Shown here: piece by piece, positions 22,263-33,971 of the stretch
Layout: each line of letters opens with the position of its first letter
How positions within the stretch are numbered: position 1 is the first letter of the stretch
Notes under the pieces: model-generated
What the model saw: only the letters and a program-made list of their open reading frames with translations
What the model was told of the DNA's origin: nothing
Databases searched by the model: none
Assembly (NCBI GenBank): GCA_014529385.2
Contig: CM043961.1
Location: 13,061,978-13,125,977, forward strand
Source of the DNA: Adiantum capillus-veneris
Taxonomy: Eukaryota; Streptophyta; Polypodiopsida; Polypodiales; Pteridaceae
Reading direction: 5' to 3'
Length of the DNA: 64,000 nt
Made by a program: the position numbers and the translations under genes

Positions 22263-23220
22263 ATGACTATACAAGCAAATGATTTCCAATCAATATTCTT
22301 CTAGTGTAGTCTCAAGGCAATGTCACAATATGCTTGACGTGCATCTAAGTTGGCACAGATAAACACTACACCCATTGAGGGATTAAGTTGCTGAAATCTT
22401 AAAGTGATCTTGCGCATGACACCAACCTAAGATTCTTGTTTATTCAAGCAATTTCTCTTGCTATCGACCTATTGTGTTTCCTTCTCAATTTCTACATTGG
22501 TCCATTCAGTGGTGTTTCAATTTAATGTTTGCGTGTCTAGTTCTCTTGAATATCAATGCCTATAAAATAAAGTGAGAAGTTTTTGATAATTGTGCACATG
22601 TAAAAATAAATATAGTCATATGAAAGAAACATGTATTTTGTGCCTACGCTCATCCTTGTGTGACAGTGTAGTTGTTGCCTGATTGGAGTTGCATGATTGA
22701 TGGTTGCTCTAGTATACCTTGCAAATAATAGGTGAAAATGTTTAGAGCAACTCTAGGTTACTATCTCTAGATGTGACTAATCATTAGTTTTGTGAGTGGC
22801 TCAATTTTATCGTTATAAAGAGAAAAAGTGTGCAAATTTCCTCTTGTGGGGGAGTTTGCATAGTCCTCATCAATTATAAATAACACAAGGGAATGTGCCA
22901 CTTTTAGGGTAGTGATGAAATCAAATGCTTGCATTTTTAGCATTGAAGACCAAAACATGCTAGTGATTACTCATTTCATGATCGAATGTCGGTACACATG
23001 AGTTGTGTTCAAGTTTCTTTATAGCCTCACTATGTGGGAACATAGTAAAATTGTTAATACCATTTCACTACGTAGGTTGTGCCTTTTATATATGATGAGG
23101 AGCACAAAATTCAAAAAATTGGTAGGCTACAAGGCAATCTTAATATGCAGCTATTCTGAAGAATGGAACGAGCTCTCTGTGTGCCTAGCCTCTTGGAAAA
23201 AAGGCCAAGCTAAAACATAA
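22263..23220. other. No gene recognised
   Basis: Short broken frames on both strands and no recognisable domain. Sequence just before 23221 is probably part of the same decayed Copia as below, but I cannot support that residue by residue. Confidence 0.4.
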
Positions 23221-24290
23221 TCTTGAGGGTAGTGTTGATCACTATAAGGCTAGACTTGTGGCAAAAGGGTAATCTTAAGAGAAGGTCATCGATTTTGTTG
23301 AGACTTTTGCTCCCACTGGTCATATGACTATCATTTGTACGTTTTTGCATTGACAACTCATAATGTATGGAATGTATAGAACATAAAGAATGTGCTTTTG
23401 AATGGTGGATTGAATGAGGAAGTGTATGTATCAAAATGTTGTAATTTTGTTCAAAAATAGCAAAAAAAAAAGGTGTGGAAAAAAAACCATTAGTAGTAAG
23501 TGTGAACGAGCTAAAATCCAAGATTGAGGGTAGCGTTGATTGCTATAAGGCTAGACTTGTGGCAAAAGAGTATTCTTAAGAGAAGGGCATTGATTTTGAT
23601 GCAATTGTTTCTCCCACTAGTCATATGATTACCGTTCAATAGAATTTTTGCATTGGCAACTTAACATGGTTGGAATGTACAATACATAAAGAGTGTGCTT
23701 CTGAATGGTGACTTGCATGAGGAAGTGTATACATCATAGCATTGTGGTTTTGTTCAAAAAGGTTAGGAAAACAAGGTGTGCAAGCTTAAGAATGCTTTGT
23801 ATGGTTTAAAGCAAGCTCAACATTCTTGGTATGAAAAGATTCATGCATACTTGGTTGCACATGCTTTTTAGAATCATTTATCTAAGAGCATTGTTGTATG
23901 TTAAGCATGTACATGATGTATTTCTACTTATTATGCTTTATGCATGCTACTCATTCGGCCAAATGAAGGACATATTGCAGATTTTAAAGTTGATTTGAAC
24001 TGCAAATTTTAAGACTAATTTGAATGTTTCTTATATGATGTCATATTTGGGGCTTTTGCATCATTTTTTTGGCATATAGTTTAAGCAGATTGATGGATGT
24101 GTTACTTTGTGTTAGACAAAGTACATTGAGACATTGTAGTGTGCATTCAACCTTGAAGATTTTAAGCCTAGTGCTACTCCTATGGAAATGGGCTTGAAGC
24201 TTAGTCCTCATGATGATGGAGACTACTTTAATGTCACTCTCTATCCAATTTTGAAGTTAGAAAATCTCTCATACAACTACTTGTGGCAAC
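23221..24290 (+). pseudogene. Decayed Copia reverse transcriptase/RNase H remnants
   Basis: Broken frames read Copia RT phrases: YKARLVAKG, then F(V/D)ETFAPT near 23260-23320. The same block is repeated at 23530-23620 (CYKARLVAKEYS, GIDFDAIVSPTS). Farther on come a YVDD-region relic and, near 24130-24260, the RT C-terminal phrases FKPSATPMEMGLKLSPHDDG with a stop-interrupted lead-in. Every frame is interrupted, so it is a fossil. No LTRs were found. Confidence 0.75.
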
Positions 24291-24880
24291 CAAATTGCAA
24301 ACAAAGCATGAAGAGGGCTCCCCCATAGACCCTCTAAAGACGTGTTTGGAGGGCCCTCATAAGAGAGTGATGAAGCCCCATAAGGATACTGACCTTTTCG
24401 ACTCACTGCTACACCATCATCGAAAGAGCTCCCCATCTTTTCGGGGGGGGGGCTTGAAGCACCCCCTACATTTATAGGCTACATCAGGTAACCTCCTACA
24501 CATTGCACATCATGGTTTACAAAATCAACACATGTGGATGTTGCAAATGAGGCTTCAAATCCAATTGAGAGGACCCTTTATTCCGTCAGGAATAAATGGG
24601 AGCCCTCTAACAACCTTACTACTATGGCAAGTCCAAAAAGTGGACACGTGTCATTTCTTGGCCCTCTCCACTAGGGTAACAGGCCCTCAGGACTAAGTAA
24701 CACTTATACTTATTAAAGAGGGGTGAGGGGATTCATAGCCCGAAAGTCCATGCATGAAAATCGAGCAATCGTAGCCACATGGGTCATATTAAAACTAAAC
24801 CCAGACACGAGTTAAACTCCAAAAACTCGAGCAACACATGTTGGCTCACAATATAGTATCATAAAAATGGGGGAGGGTAC
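24291..24880. other. No gene recognised
   Basis: Non-coding sequence with a G-run at 24444-24452. No domain, LTR or RNA gene recognised. Confidence 0.4.
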
Positions 24881-25160
24881 ATGATGTGCACCAGGTGAGG
24901 TGGTTAGTCCGTTTGACACAAAACTCGGGACATGAGGTCGTGGGTTCAAATCCGGGTTGAGGGGGGAAGATGGAGTCTCCATACTTGCCTTTTTTTTGCA
25001 CTACTCGTGTTTAGTTTTCTTTGAGATGCCTCTCATGGATCCCCCTGAGGCCGTGGGTTCAAATCTGGGTGGCGGGGGGGAAGGAGTCTCCACACTGCCT
25101 TGTTTTTTGTGCTCCCCGGGTTTAGTTTGCCTCGAAATGCCGCATGTGAACCTCGACCAT
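24880..25160 (+). repeat. tRNA-derived SINE-like repeat with duplicated 3' part
   Basis: An A-box-like segment (GTGAGGTGGTTAGTCCG, 24895-24911) is followed 31 bases later by a B-box-like GGTTCAAATCC (24943-24953), the spacing of an RNA polymerase III internal promoter. A second B box (GGTTCAAATCT, 25056-25066) lies 113 bp on, in a tandem duplication. The two units share GTGGGTTCAAATC, a G-run and GGAGTCTCCA. No clover-leaf acceptor stem is evident, so this is a SINE-like relic rather than a tRNA gene. Confidence 0.55.
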
Positions 25161-26716
25161 TGATCCCCTCACCGCTGCTTATTAATTCATGGTGTTACTT
25201 AGTGTCGAGGGTAGCAATAAAAAAGCATCCAAGTCATAGTCCGGGTTTAGACGGGGGCAGCAGTAGCACTCCCGTTCTCCTGCTACTTCTGCCTTGCTTG
25301 TTCACAAATGCCAGCAACAAGGGTGAATAGCATCAAGCAGAGCATCACTTGATTGGTATGTACCTGCATTGTCATGCCATGGTACATTTATAATGTGAAA
25401 TATAAAATTTCACCTCACTTTTTGTGCATTTTTCTATGTGGGACCAAGTGTTATAATATACATAGTGTGATATATGCAAAAACCGTTGCCACGATCGTAG
25501 TCATGTACATACCCTATCGGGGAGGCAAGACCTTTGACATGGCATCGATGCATATTTAATCACATTAAAACATGCCTAATTTGGTTTAGAAATGTACAAA
25601 TGTCAAGTGTTTTGAAGTGATGTACTCTTTTTGCCTAGAAAGTTCAATGCAGGCAATCTCGACAAAAAATAGCAGGTTTCGTGTGTGGCCGTAAAATATG
25701 TATCCAAAGCATTTGATTTGTCTAGTGGAAAAATGAGGTTCTACATGAAATTTGAGAGCAACAAGACTTTTCCACAAATTTAGGAATTTTCTCCAACTTG
25801 TTTGGGCTTTTTACGGGCAAGAAGGGGCATTTTTGGGCTAAAAACGATAAAAAAATGGCAAACAATAGCTCAAAATTGCCACAGCAATGACAATTTTGTC
25901 TTTTCTTAAGCTGTTGAGGGTGAGTTTATAGAGCCAAAAAGAAGCTCTTTTGGACATCTAAGAAAGGAGATAGTGCACTTCCAACTTAGGGTGCTAGTGT
26001 ACTTTCGAGGTTGTGAGGCCACCAATTAGGGTTTCCCCTCTTCAAATAATCAAGTGGCTTGTCTAATGAAGTTCTGAATCTCCCATGAAATGTTTACGAT
26101 GAAGAAATTAAGCGTAAATTTAGGGTTTTTATTAGGGTGATAGAGCACCGTATCTATGCAATTGGGAAACGAGGCTACATCAAATCATCACACACATAAG
26201 AGTATTGAGTTGATATTGGTTGTTTTTTAAAGTGATGATTTCATGGCTAGAGTTTTGGTCTTTTTGAGTGTGTCTTTACCTTCAAAAGTTCTACGATTCA
26301 CTTGATTTTTCGTTCCAAGACACACTGCACACTTCTTTGCAATGCCCACTAGATTGACGACGAATACACGACTTTCTTGCTACTAATTGGAGGTGGAAAG
26401 TATGCTTCTTCCCGGGGGGGGGCAGGGGGCTCATGTTTTGAAGGTGGGTCCGAAAATTGAGACGTCATGAAGCTCCAATGGTTGAGGGCTACTTACTTTC
26501 CATGCCCCTTTGGATTTTCTTTATTAATAGAGAGTTACCTACAACTTGAAATTACAACACACACACCCACCCCCCTAGGTGGAGAAAGCCAACTCTTAAG
26601 GTGAGTGGCCGGATAAGGTTTGTCAAACCACATGAGAAACGCCCCTAAAGGTTAGAACAATTTCCACGCCCCTTGGGATTTGCCTGCCTCCGCCCGTAGA
26701 AACTGGCAACCACCTA
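25161..26716. other. Intergenic region upstream of the PPR gene
   Basis: No gene recognised. AT-rich, with G/C runs at 26413-26426 and 26569-26575. The promoter of the PPR gene should lie in the last few hundred bases, but I see no TATA element that I would defend. Confidence 0.45.
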
Positions 26717-29453
26717 ATGCTCGAAGCACCCCGCAGTCCAAGCGCACACTGCCCACCGCTCTCTCCTCAATGGCACGATAGAAGCGCTGAGCTTGACCAA
26801 CAAAGGCTCGTTACGTTTTCTCCAAAGTTACGGGACAATTTTGATCAAGGGCTTAATAAGGTAATCTATCCGAGCATTTCGATCATGTATGTGCGCACGT
26901 CTCTCTCTCACTCTCACTCACACGCGCACACACACACGGACCCCATTTATCTGTTTGTTGTGTTGTTGACGGCAGAATCACTTGCTATCACCCTGGATTC
27001 ATAATCGGAACAAACACTGGGTTCAAGAAGACCGGAGACCCACTTGGAGCCCCAAATATCGAGCTAGCTCAGCTGAGCATGAGAATGCAGAGCTCAGTTT
27101 GGCGAACAAGGAGCAGATTGCGTGGACTGCAAAGAAGATTTTCCAGGAAGAAGCGCAGGAAGAAGAAGAAGAAGATATTTCATGCTCTAGTGTTGATGGT
27201 GCACAATATAATCTGAATGGAGATGAAATTCTTGTGGCAGCACTCAGTTCTTATTCTAAGCATAATGATTTGGAAAATGGACGCAGAGTCCATGCTCAGA
27301 TCGTTCGGAAAGGTTTGCTCAAGACAAATGTGTTTGTTGGGAACAGCTTAATTAATTTGTATGCCAAATCTGGAAGTCTCGTAAAAGCTCGGGAAGTATT
27401 TGAAGAGGTCAGCAATCGGAATGTCATTTCATGGAATGGGCTTATTGCTGGGTATTCTCAGCACAAGCATGGCGATATGGCATTCCACTGTTTTGAGCAG
27501 ATGCAACTTGATGGCATTTCTCCTAATAGAGCCACCTTTCTTTCTTTGCTGAAAGCATGTAGTAGTTTAAGGAAAGCAGTAAAAGGGCAAGAATTACATT
27601 CTATGATAGTCAAAGAAGGGTCATTGGAGAAGAATGTTCGAGTTGCCAATGCTTTGGTGGATATGTACGCAAAATGCGGTATGCTGGAAAGAGCAGAGGA
27701 AGTATTTGGAAAATTGTTAGTCCGGGACGTAGTAACATGGAATTCACTCATCAGTGGTTATGCAGAAGATGATTGTGGCGAGGAAGCTCTTGTCAGCTTT
27801 AAATTGATGCAAGAACAAGGTATTCTTCCTGATGATATTACCTTTGTTGCTGTGTTGAGAGCTTGCATCAGTGTAGGAGCTCCATCTACCAGCGACGAGA
27901 TATATACTTGCATTCTTGCTAGGGGGTCATTGGAAAGTAACATTGCTGTTGCTACTGCGCTCATAGATATGTATGGCAAGCGTGGCTTGCTTGTAAGAGC
28001 TGAGGAGGCATTTAATAAGCTTGTGACTAGGATGGTAGTTACATGGAATGCATTGATTGCAGGATACATCCAACATGAACACTTTGAAAAGGCATTTGTG
28101 TGTTATTCTCAAATGCAACAAAACAGTGTTCTTCCAGATGGAGTCACCTTCCTGTGCATGTTAAAAGCCTGTGGCAGTATACGAGCTGGGGATAGAGGTT
28201 TGGCATTACATGATGAGATTGCTAGAGCGGGCCTGTGCAAGATTACTGCAACTGCCAATGCATTAATTGATATGTATGGCAAATGTGGCTTGATTGAAAA
28301 GGCACAAGAAGTCTTTGGCGACCTTGTGTCTCGAAATGTTGTTTCTTGGAATTCAATGATTGCTGGTTTTGCTCAAGAAGCACAATATGACAAAGCCCTA
28401 AAATGTTTTGACAACATGCAAATGGAAGGTTTCTCACCAGACGCTGTCACTTTTGTTTGCGTTTTGAAGGTATATAGCAGTATCAAGGACACAAACAAGG
28501 GCCTGGAAGTACATGCCACAATTACTAAGTTCGCTTTTCTGGAAGAGGAAACTGTGGTTTCAAATGCGCTAATGAACTTGTACGCAGATTGTGGCATGCT
28601 TGCTGAAGCGCAAGAGGTGTTTGACAGCCTTTCAAACCGGACTGTTGCGTCATGGAACACATTGATCGCTGGGTTTGCTGAACACGACCATGAGGAGGAA
28701 GCATTGCAACTTCTAGACTACATGCAGGCAGATGGTTTTTCTCCAAATGCAATCACGTTTTTTAGCGCCCTGAAAGCATGTGGCAACGTTGGAACTGTTC
28801 ACAGGGGTCAAATAATACACAGTACAATTGTTAAACATGGACTGGTGGAAAGTGATCCTGTTGTTGGGACTGCGGTAGTTGACATGTATGCTAGTTGTGG
28901 CATGCTTGAAGAGGCCCATCAACTGTTTGATAAGTCTCCAATGCAAGATGTAGTCTTGTGGAATGTGCTGATCGCAGGACATGCTCAGCTAGGACAAGCT
29001 GACCTGGCTTTTGACCGATTGGACTTGATGATAAGTGAACGTAAGTCACCAGATATCACTACCTTCACAACCGTGCTGAACGTGTGCAATCACACAGGAC
29101 TCGTAGAGAAGTGCCAGACGTTTTTCCAAAGTATGACCACAGATTATGCCACATCTCCAAACTCAGAGATTTGCAATTGTGTGGTTGATCTTTTTGCACG
29201 TGCAGGGCATTTGGATGAAGCAATAGCCATGATAGAAGGGATGCCATTCTTTGCAAGTCCGAGGGTGTGGCATATTGTGATGGGTGCGGCACAAAAATTC
29301 GGAAACATAAAACTTGGAAAAATGGCATTTACTCATGCAGCACAAATGAATGAGGTTGATGCTGGAGCTTATGTGTCTATCAGAAACATGTTGGCAGCTG
29401 TTGACACAGAAGAGGGTTCTCTGCAGCCCATGAAAGAAGCTTCTGTAGTATAG
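26717..29453 (+). CDS. PLS-type pentatricopeptide repeat protein, two-exon model
   Basis: The main frame is open from 26982 (no ATG there) to the stop at 29451-29453. An upstream ATG at 26717 opens a frame of 48 codons ending at 26860. A GT...AG intron at 26861-26975 joins it in phase 0, giving about 873 residues. The first about 60 residues are rich in Ser, Pro and Arg, as in organelle targeting peptides. An acidic run (EEAQEEEEED) follows. P motifs with WNxLIAGY-type cores recur at 27430, 27735, 28040, 28344, 28650 and 28956, a period of about 304 bp (101 residues), typical of P-L-S triplets. The C-terminus (WHIVMGAAQKFGNIKLGKMA) resembles an E1 motif; there is no E2 or DYW deaminase domain. 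Such proteins bind organelle RNA base by base, so a role in editing, splicing or stability is likely. No stop or frameshift is visible. The start is the least certain part. Confidence 0.85.
26861..26975 (+). other. Putative 115-bp phase-0 intron in the PPR gene
   Basis: Donor AAG|GTAATC, acceptor after a T-rich stretch, GACGGCAG|AATCAC. It keeps the frame from the only upstream ATG to the PPR frame, which has no ATG of its own before the first repeats. The interior is a CT/CA-rich microsatellite-like tract. This model is inference from sequence only. Confidence 0.6.
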
Positions 29454-30980
29454 ATGGATTGATACCAGCTCATTTATGTAACATATGCCTTTTGAGGATG
29501 AAAGGCTTTTACAAAGCCGATTTTTTTCTAATTCATGGCCTTGCGGGTGCATGTAGGAGCCTCTGTCTCGACTACATGGCATCACCAAGGGTTGAGTACT
29601 GCTGCTGCTTACCAGGATTCACCATGAGTAGCCGCTTAACAGGGTCCAGCGATATAGATAGTGAAAGCCAGGAAGTAGGAAGGTTCATTCCTGATTGTGT
29701 ATATTGCTATGTAAGCTTGTGCCCTTAGAAGCATACAAAGTTCAATATCTAGTAATAATTATACATTTTCTGAGTGTGCTGGAAATCCCATATTGTGGTA
29801 GTGATATAGGTGAACACACTTATGACCACACCATGTACTTTTCAGAATTTTGATGCCAACTCATTTTGGCCTTTGTTTCCACTTGTGTAGGCCATTTCTC
29901 TCTTTTTTGCATAAAATTTTGATAGTGCAATTTTTTGCACTATAGGTGCTTATTGGGCTATTCTTGTCAGTGTGACAATGCAAGCCGTTTTTTCTTTAGG
30001 TATGTTCATTTGTATTGCGTGTTAATCGCCAGCCATGGTTGATGCCTGAGGATAGGTTGGGTGGCATCAACCATCGACCTACATGATGTGCATGTACTCG
30101 TTGCTGAAGTTTGTAGAACATTATGGAAGGTTATGGAGATCATTCAGGGTCTGCAAAAAAACATGCAGATAGATGTCGATGAGGTATGAATGGTTGATTC
30201 TATAGGTTCAAGTTCTGTCATACAGATGCTTTACAGTTCTGTACCTTCTACTCAGGAAATAAATTTTTTTGGATAACAAAGATTCTTAGGTTCATGCATT
30301 GATTGTGCTGTTTGTTGGCACTCCCTATAGGCAGAAAAAGAGGGCATATGCCGAAGGATTGTCAGACAGTGTGCAACGGAGTACCTTTCAAATTTTTGAA
30401 GGTAGGTTTTATTTTTTCTCTCTTTGAACTTCTCCCCCCTTGAAAGGCAGTGCCAACATCCGTCTCCAGATGCCTTGTTAAATGCACCATGTTGACACAC
30501 ACTATTTACATGTGTGTTGGGGGGGGGGGGGGGGGGGGGGGGAATATATGTTTCCATATTTTTCATGCATTCAGGCTAACACTTGGGTAAAACACCAGCT
30601 TTATACTCCTTGGCAAAATACTTTTGTTGTATTCAGCCATATGGTCGTGAACCATCATACCTTACCTCGTCAGGAAGTTTGCCTTGCTACGCTTGGAGCC
30701 ATCTCTGAGCTTTGGGCGATTTGCTCTTTGGCCCATTACTCTCTCCTCTCCCTCCTCCTCCGGCCCCTTGCGCTCTACCTCAAGGCTCAAAGAGAAAGCA
30801 CTGAACTAAACAAAGTATAAAGCGCATTGATGAATTTTTTTAAAAAAAATTGCGTATATCATGATTGATTACCTCATAGCTCTTTGTAAAATGGTCCAAT
30901 TTCACGATATTGAAGAACTTTCGAAAAAGAATTCCATGTTTATTTATTACTCTAAATCTTGTAGTCAATTTTCTCTTAAT
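29454..30980. other. Downstream of the PPR gene; no second gene recognised
   Basis: Presumably 3' untranslated and intergenic sequence. A forward frame at 29459-29728 has no recognisable motif. A run of 24 G bases lies at 30519-30542. Confidence 0.45.
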
Positions 30981-30989
30981 TCTTATAGA

Positions 30990-30991
<2 letters not shown>

Positions 30992-31028
<37 letters not shown>
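30992..31028. repeat. (GA)n microsatellite
   Basis: About 18 uninterrupted GA dinucleotides. Confidence 0.9.
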
Positions 31029-31030
<2 letters not shown>

Positions 31031-31079
31031 TATTACATATTGTCACAATTGGAGGGAGCAAGGAGTTTTGGTTGTCGAT

Positions 31080-31240
31080 CACAAAACTTAGTGCAACGCA
31101 TATTTAAAGAGGAAAACGTTTCGATAAAGGGTTGTCCTCGTGCTATAGAACAATTATACAGAGGAGAACGTTGGGTTGCAATATATAAGATGCATTGCCA
31201 AACAAGGACATATGTAGATTCACAACAAACACCTAAAAAT
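31080..31240 (+). repeat. Host tandem repeat unit, left of element A
   Basis: This sequence (ACAAAACTTAGTGCAACGCA to CACAACAAACACCTAAAAAT) is repeated at 36877-37035 to the right of element A. It shows that A was inserted into a tandem duplication with a period of about 197 bp. Confidence 0.8.
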
Positions 31241-31605
31241 TGAAAGGTTAAAGAGGATAACACATTGAACCATTCATGGGTGAAATAAGATATAATTATG
31301 CTTCGATTTATTATGAAAATGAGTACATGAGTGTCTCTTATATAAGCATAGGCTAGAGCTTTTTGCTTGCACCATAGATGAGGTGTAAGAGGGTTCAAAA
31401 GAGGACAAACAAGTGGAGAATCTGTTTGCATCTTTTTAGGGCCTATTTTGACTTCCTTTTTGGCTTCATATGCATTAGGAAAGATGCTAGAAAGGTCCAT
31501 GGGTCATATCTACATACATGGGCATCATTTGGGATGTATACATAATCATGGAGAGCTAGAAAAAGGCTCCAACAAAGGCTAGGATAAGCTACGCTTACCC
31601 CAACA
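31241..31605 (-). repeat. 3' LTR of element A
   Basis: TG...CA ended. It still carries the intact site (GCATTAGGAAAGATGC) that is split by element B in the other LTR. On the reverse strand it is preceded by the purine-rich AGGAGGGCGTA, a plausible polypurine tract. Confidence 0.9.
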
Positions 31606-32018
31606 TACGCCCTCCTAAGCTTAGATTATTCAAATGATTTGCCTCTAAGAATCTCTTTGATAAAAATACAAGGTTCACATGATTCATCATGGTGGTTCTC
31701 AATTGGATTCATCACCAATGTTCACTAGGATACATCATGTAAGCTCACAAATAGAGATCTTAGGGCTTGATTACATGCTAGAGCACATCTACGTCGGTAA
31801 TGAGAGAGTTCCAGGGAGTATCTTCATCTTCGTGTTCTTCAATAAAGTTTACCTTTGCTTTGCTTCAATCTTTGTATTTGTTCTTAATGGTCCTTTCGTT
31901 GCCGTTGTTTCGTCCTCGGTTGTTGTTCCTATAGAAGCAACGGAATGGTGGATGTCATGTCCTTCCACAATGTTGGCATTCTTTGATTTTGAAGCAATCC
32001 TTGGGCTGGTTGTTGGTC
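31606..32018 (-). other. Element A interior, Gag 3' region with displaced zinc knuckle
   Basis: Directly downstream of the Gag stop on the reverse strand (about 31930-32045) another frame encodes Cys-rich phrases, CTHCSRTNNQPKDC and then CQHCGRT-stop-HPPFRC. The latter has CCHC knuckle spacing apart from a stop codon. It is out of frame with Gag, across an A-run near 32040-32047. The rest is non-coding. Confidence 0.6.
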
Positions 32019-32645
32019 CTACTGCAATGTGTGCATTTTTTCTTTGAAGAGGTCACTACATATGCCCCATTTGAAGTTGGTTCCTTGTTCCCTTTGATCT
32101 TCTTCCTGTAGAGAATTGATAACGCTTTCTAATGAGGGTATTGGTTCCTTTTCCTTAAGCACGATTACAATTTGGTTGTACTCCTCAGGAAGAGCCTTTA
32201 AAAGCACAGCTACTTGGTCTTCTTCTTTAACAAGTGACTCTGTGTACACCAATTGTGTGCTAATACCTTTAAGCCTGTTAATGATACTAGAAAGGTCCTC
32301 ATCACTCTCCATCGTGAGCCCATACAATTGCATTTTTAGTGAGATCTTTGAGTGCTTTCCTTTTGCTCCAAATAGCCTTTCTAGGGTTTGCCATGCATTA
32401 AGAGTGGTGGTGGCTTCATTTGAATAATGCTCGTAATTGTCGTGAAGTGCTGTGAGGTTGATGTCGAGTGCTTGTTCATCCTTCCTTTGGAATTGTGAAG
32501 TGCAGGCCCTACTATACACGGTTTCCCCATCACCCATTGGTTTCACTACACTCCATAGGCCTTTCTTGATAAGGTAACCCATGAGTTTCACTTGCCAAGT
32601 GTGGAACCCAATGCCATTGAGCTTACTTAAGTCGTCTTTCCCCAT
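32019..32645 (-). CDS. Copia-type Gag of element A
   Basis: A 208-codon frame with ATG at 32645. It starts MGKDDLSKLNGIGFHTWQVK; the leading LNGxxFxxW phrase is typical of plant Copia Gag (UBN2/DUF4219 families). It continues with WQTLERLFGAKGKHSKISLK, LYGLTM, INRLKGISTQLV and LLKALPEEYNQIV, in the usual order for the capsid-like region. The frame is complete to about the end of the capsid and stops just before the zinc knuckle, which lies in another frame. It could package RNA only with enzymes from a full-length Copia relative. No such relative of this exact family is seen in the window. Confidence 0.88.
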   Translation of the reverse strand: MGKDDLSKLNGIGFHTWQVKLMGYLIKKGLWSVVKPMGDGETVYSRACTSQFQRKDEQALDINLTALHDNYEHYSNEATTTLNAWQTLERLFGAKGKHSKISLKMQLYGLTMESDEDLSSIINRLKGISTQLVYTESLVKEEDQVAVLLKALPEEYNQIVIVLKEKEPIPSLESVINSLQEEDQREQGTNFKWGICSDLFKEKMHTLQ

Positions 32646-33717
32646 AGTGCAAGTGAGTGTGTGAGAGAGGGTCTTGCCAAGGGACTCCCTTGGTAGTATC
32701 TACTCTCTTTACGATTGCTTAATTTGTTGAATAGTCACATACACATCAAATTTATGAAGACTTGGCCGACAATGAATTCACTCTTCTCTTTCAAGAGGCA
32801 CCCCTTCACCTTGGTTGGAGCCTTGAAGGTTGTCGTGGGAAAGACTTAAGAATTTTGAGCTTTGCTTGAATAAGAATGAAAGCTTTTGGAGTGCTGCTGG
32901 TTGTTGAGGTTTTGATTGCCTTGAAGGGGTGTCTGCAATGGGACAACACCCTTACCAAGTGCTTGGCAAAAGAAAAGAAAGGTGTCGATTGCACCGTGGG
33001 AAACGCCCTTAGGACGTGGTGACTGGCAGGTTGGAGACTGGACGATGAGTGGTTTCGCAGGCGGTCGGCAATCGGCTAAGGGCCGCGGTTGGGGCTAGTG
33101 AATGGGGAGCGTGGCTGGAGCCAGTTGGGAGAAAGCATTCGTCCGGACCCGACCAAGTTATGAACCTTAATTGAGGAGCTGATTCATGTCTGTCGCCACA
33201 TCCAAAAATGGTGTGTGCATGCATTGATCACGGGACCCACACACAAAGAGCTCTATGTTTGGCACCTTAGACCACTTGGTTGTGGGCCTTTCCATGTGAA
33301 TACATCCAAAATATAGTGAAATAAACTCTGTTTAGAAGCAGTGCACAAAGGAACTACACACCTAAGAATAGCAAAGCAATTATCAAAGCTTAATCTTGAC
33401 CAAAATATGAGTTTGATGATGCATCAGGGAGCATTTGCAAAGAACTATCAAATGGCTTAATGAGAGAGAAATAATGGCCTAATTACTCATACTAATCAAA
33501 ATCCCGCTAACCAAGAAGGATAGTGGCCAATTGGTCCTTCCAACGACTTGCCTAAACTTGATTAGGAGCTTCCGATTAGGAGCTTTATTAGAGGAAAGAG
33601 AGGGGGAAATTGAATAATGATCCAAGTGTGTGTGTGCACACTAGATCTAGCATAGAGGTAGTAGGATACTTAAGACGATTAGTAGGTGCTAATCATCACC
33701 AAAGCTTTGATACCACG
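32646..33717 (-). other. Element A leader with primer-binding site
   Basis: Non-coding leader between the 5' LTR and Gag, about 1.07 kb. The primer-binding site is at 33704-33715 (reverse strand TGGTATCAAAGC), one base from the initiator tRNA-Met consensus. Frames at 32806-32994 and 33009-33224 carry no recognisable domain. Confidence 0.7.
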
Positions 33718-33971
33718 TGAAAGGTTGAGATGGATAACACATTGAGCCATTCATGGGTGAAATAGGACATAATTATGCTTCAACTCATTATGAAAATGAG
33801 TACATGAGTGCCTCTCATATAGGCATAGGCTAGAGCTTCTTGCTTACATCATAGATGAGGTGTAAGAGGGTTCAAGAATTAACCCAAAAGAGGATAAACA
33901 AGTGGAGAACCTGCATACACAGTTTTAGGGGCTATTTTGACCTCCTTTTTGGCTTCATATGCATTGGGAAA
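33718..33971 (-). repeat. 5' LTR of element A, part before the nested element
   Basis: Matches 31241-31497 of the other LTR up to GGGAAA, then is interrupted. GGAAA at 33967-33971 is one copy of the target duplication of element B. The LTR resumes at 36721. Confidence 0.88.

Noticed and set aside
24894-24966. tRNA gene
   Set aside because: A- and B-box-like motifs are present, but I could not fold an acceptor stem or anticodon arm, and the 3' part is tandemly duplicated as in a SINE.
30519-30542. 24-G run as a G-quadruplex signal
   Set aside because: Could fold, but homopolymer length is prone to sequencing error and nothing nearby suggests a function.
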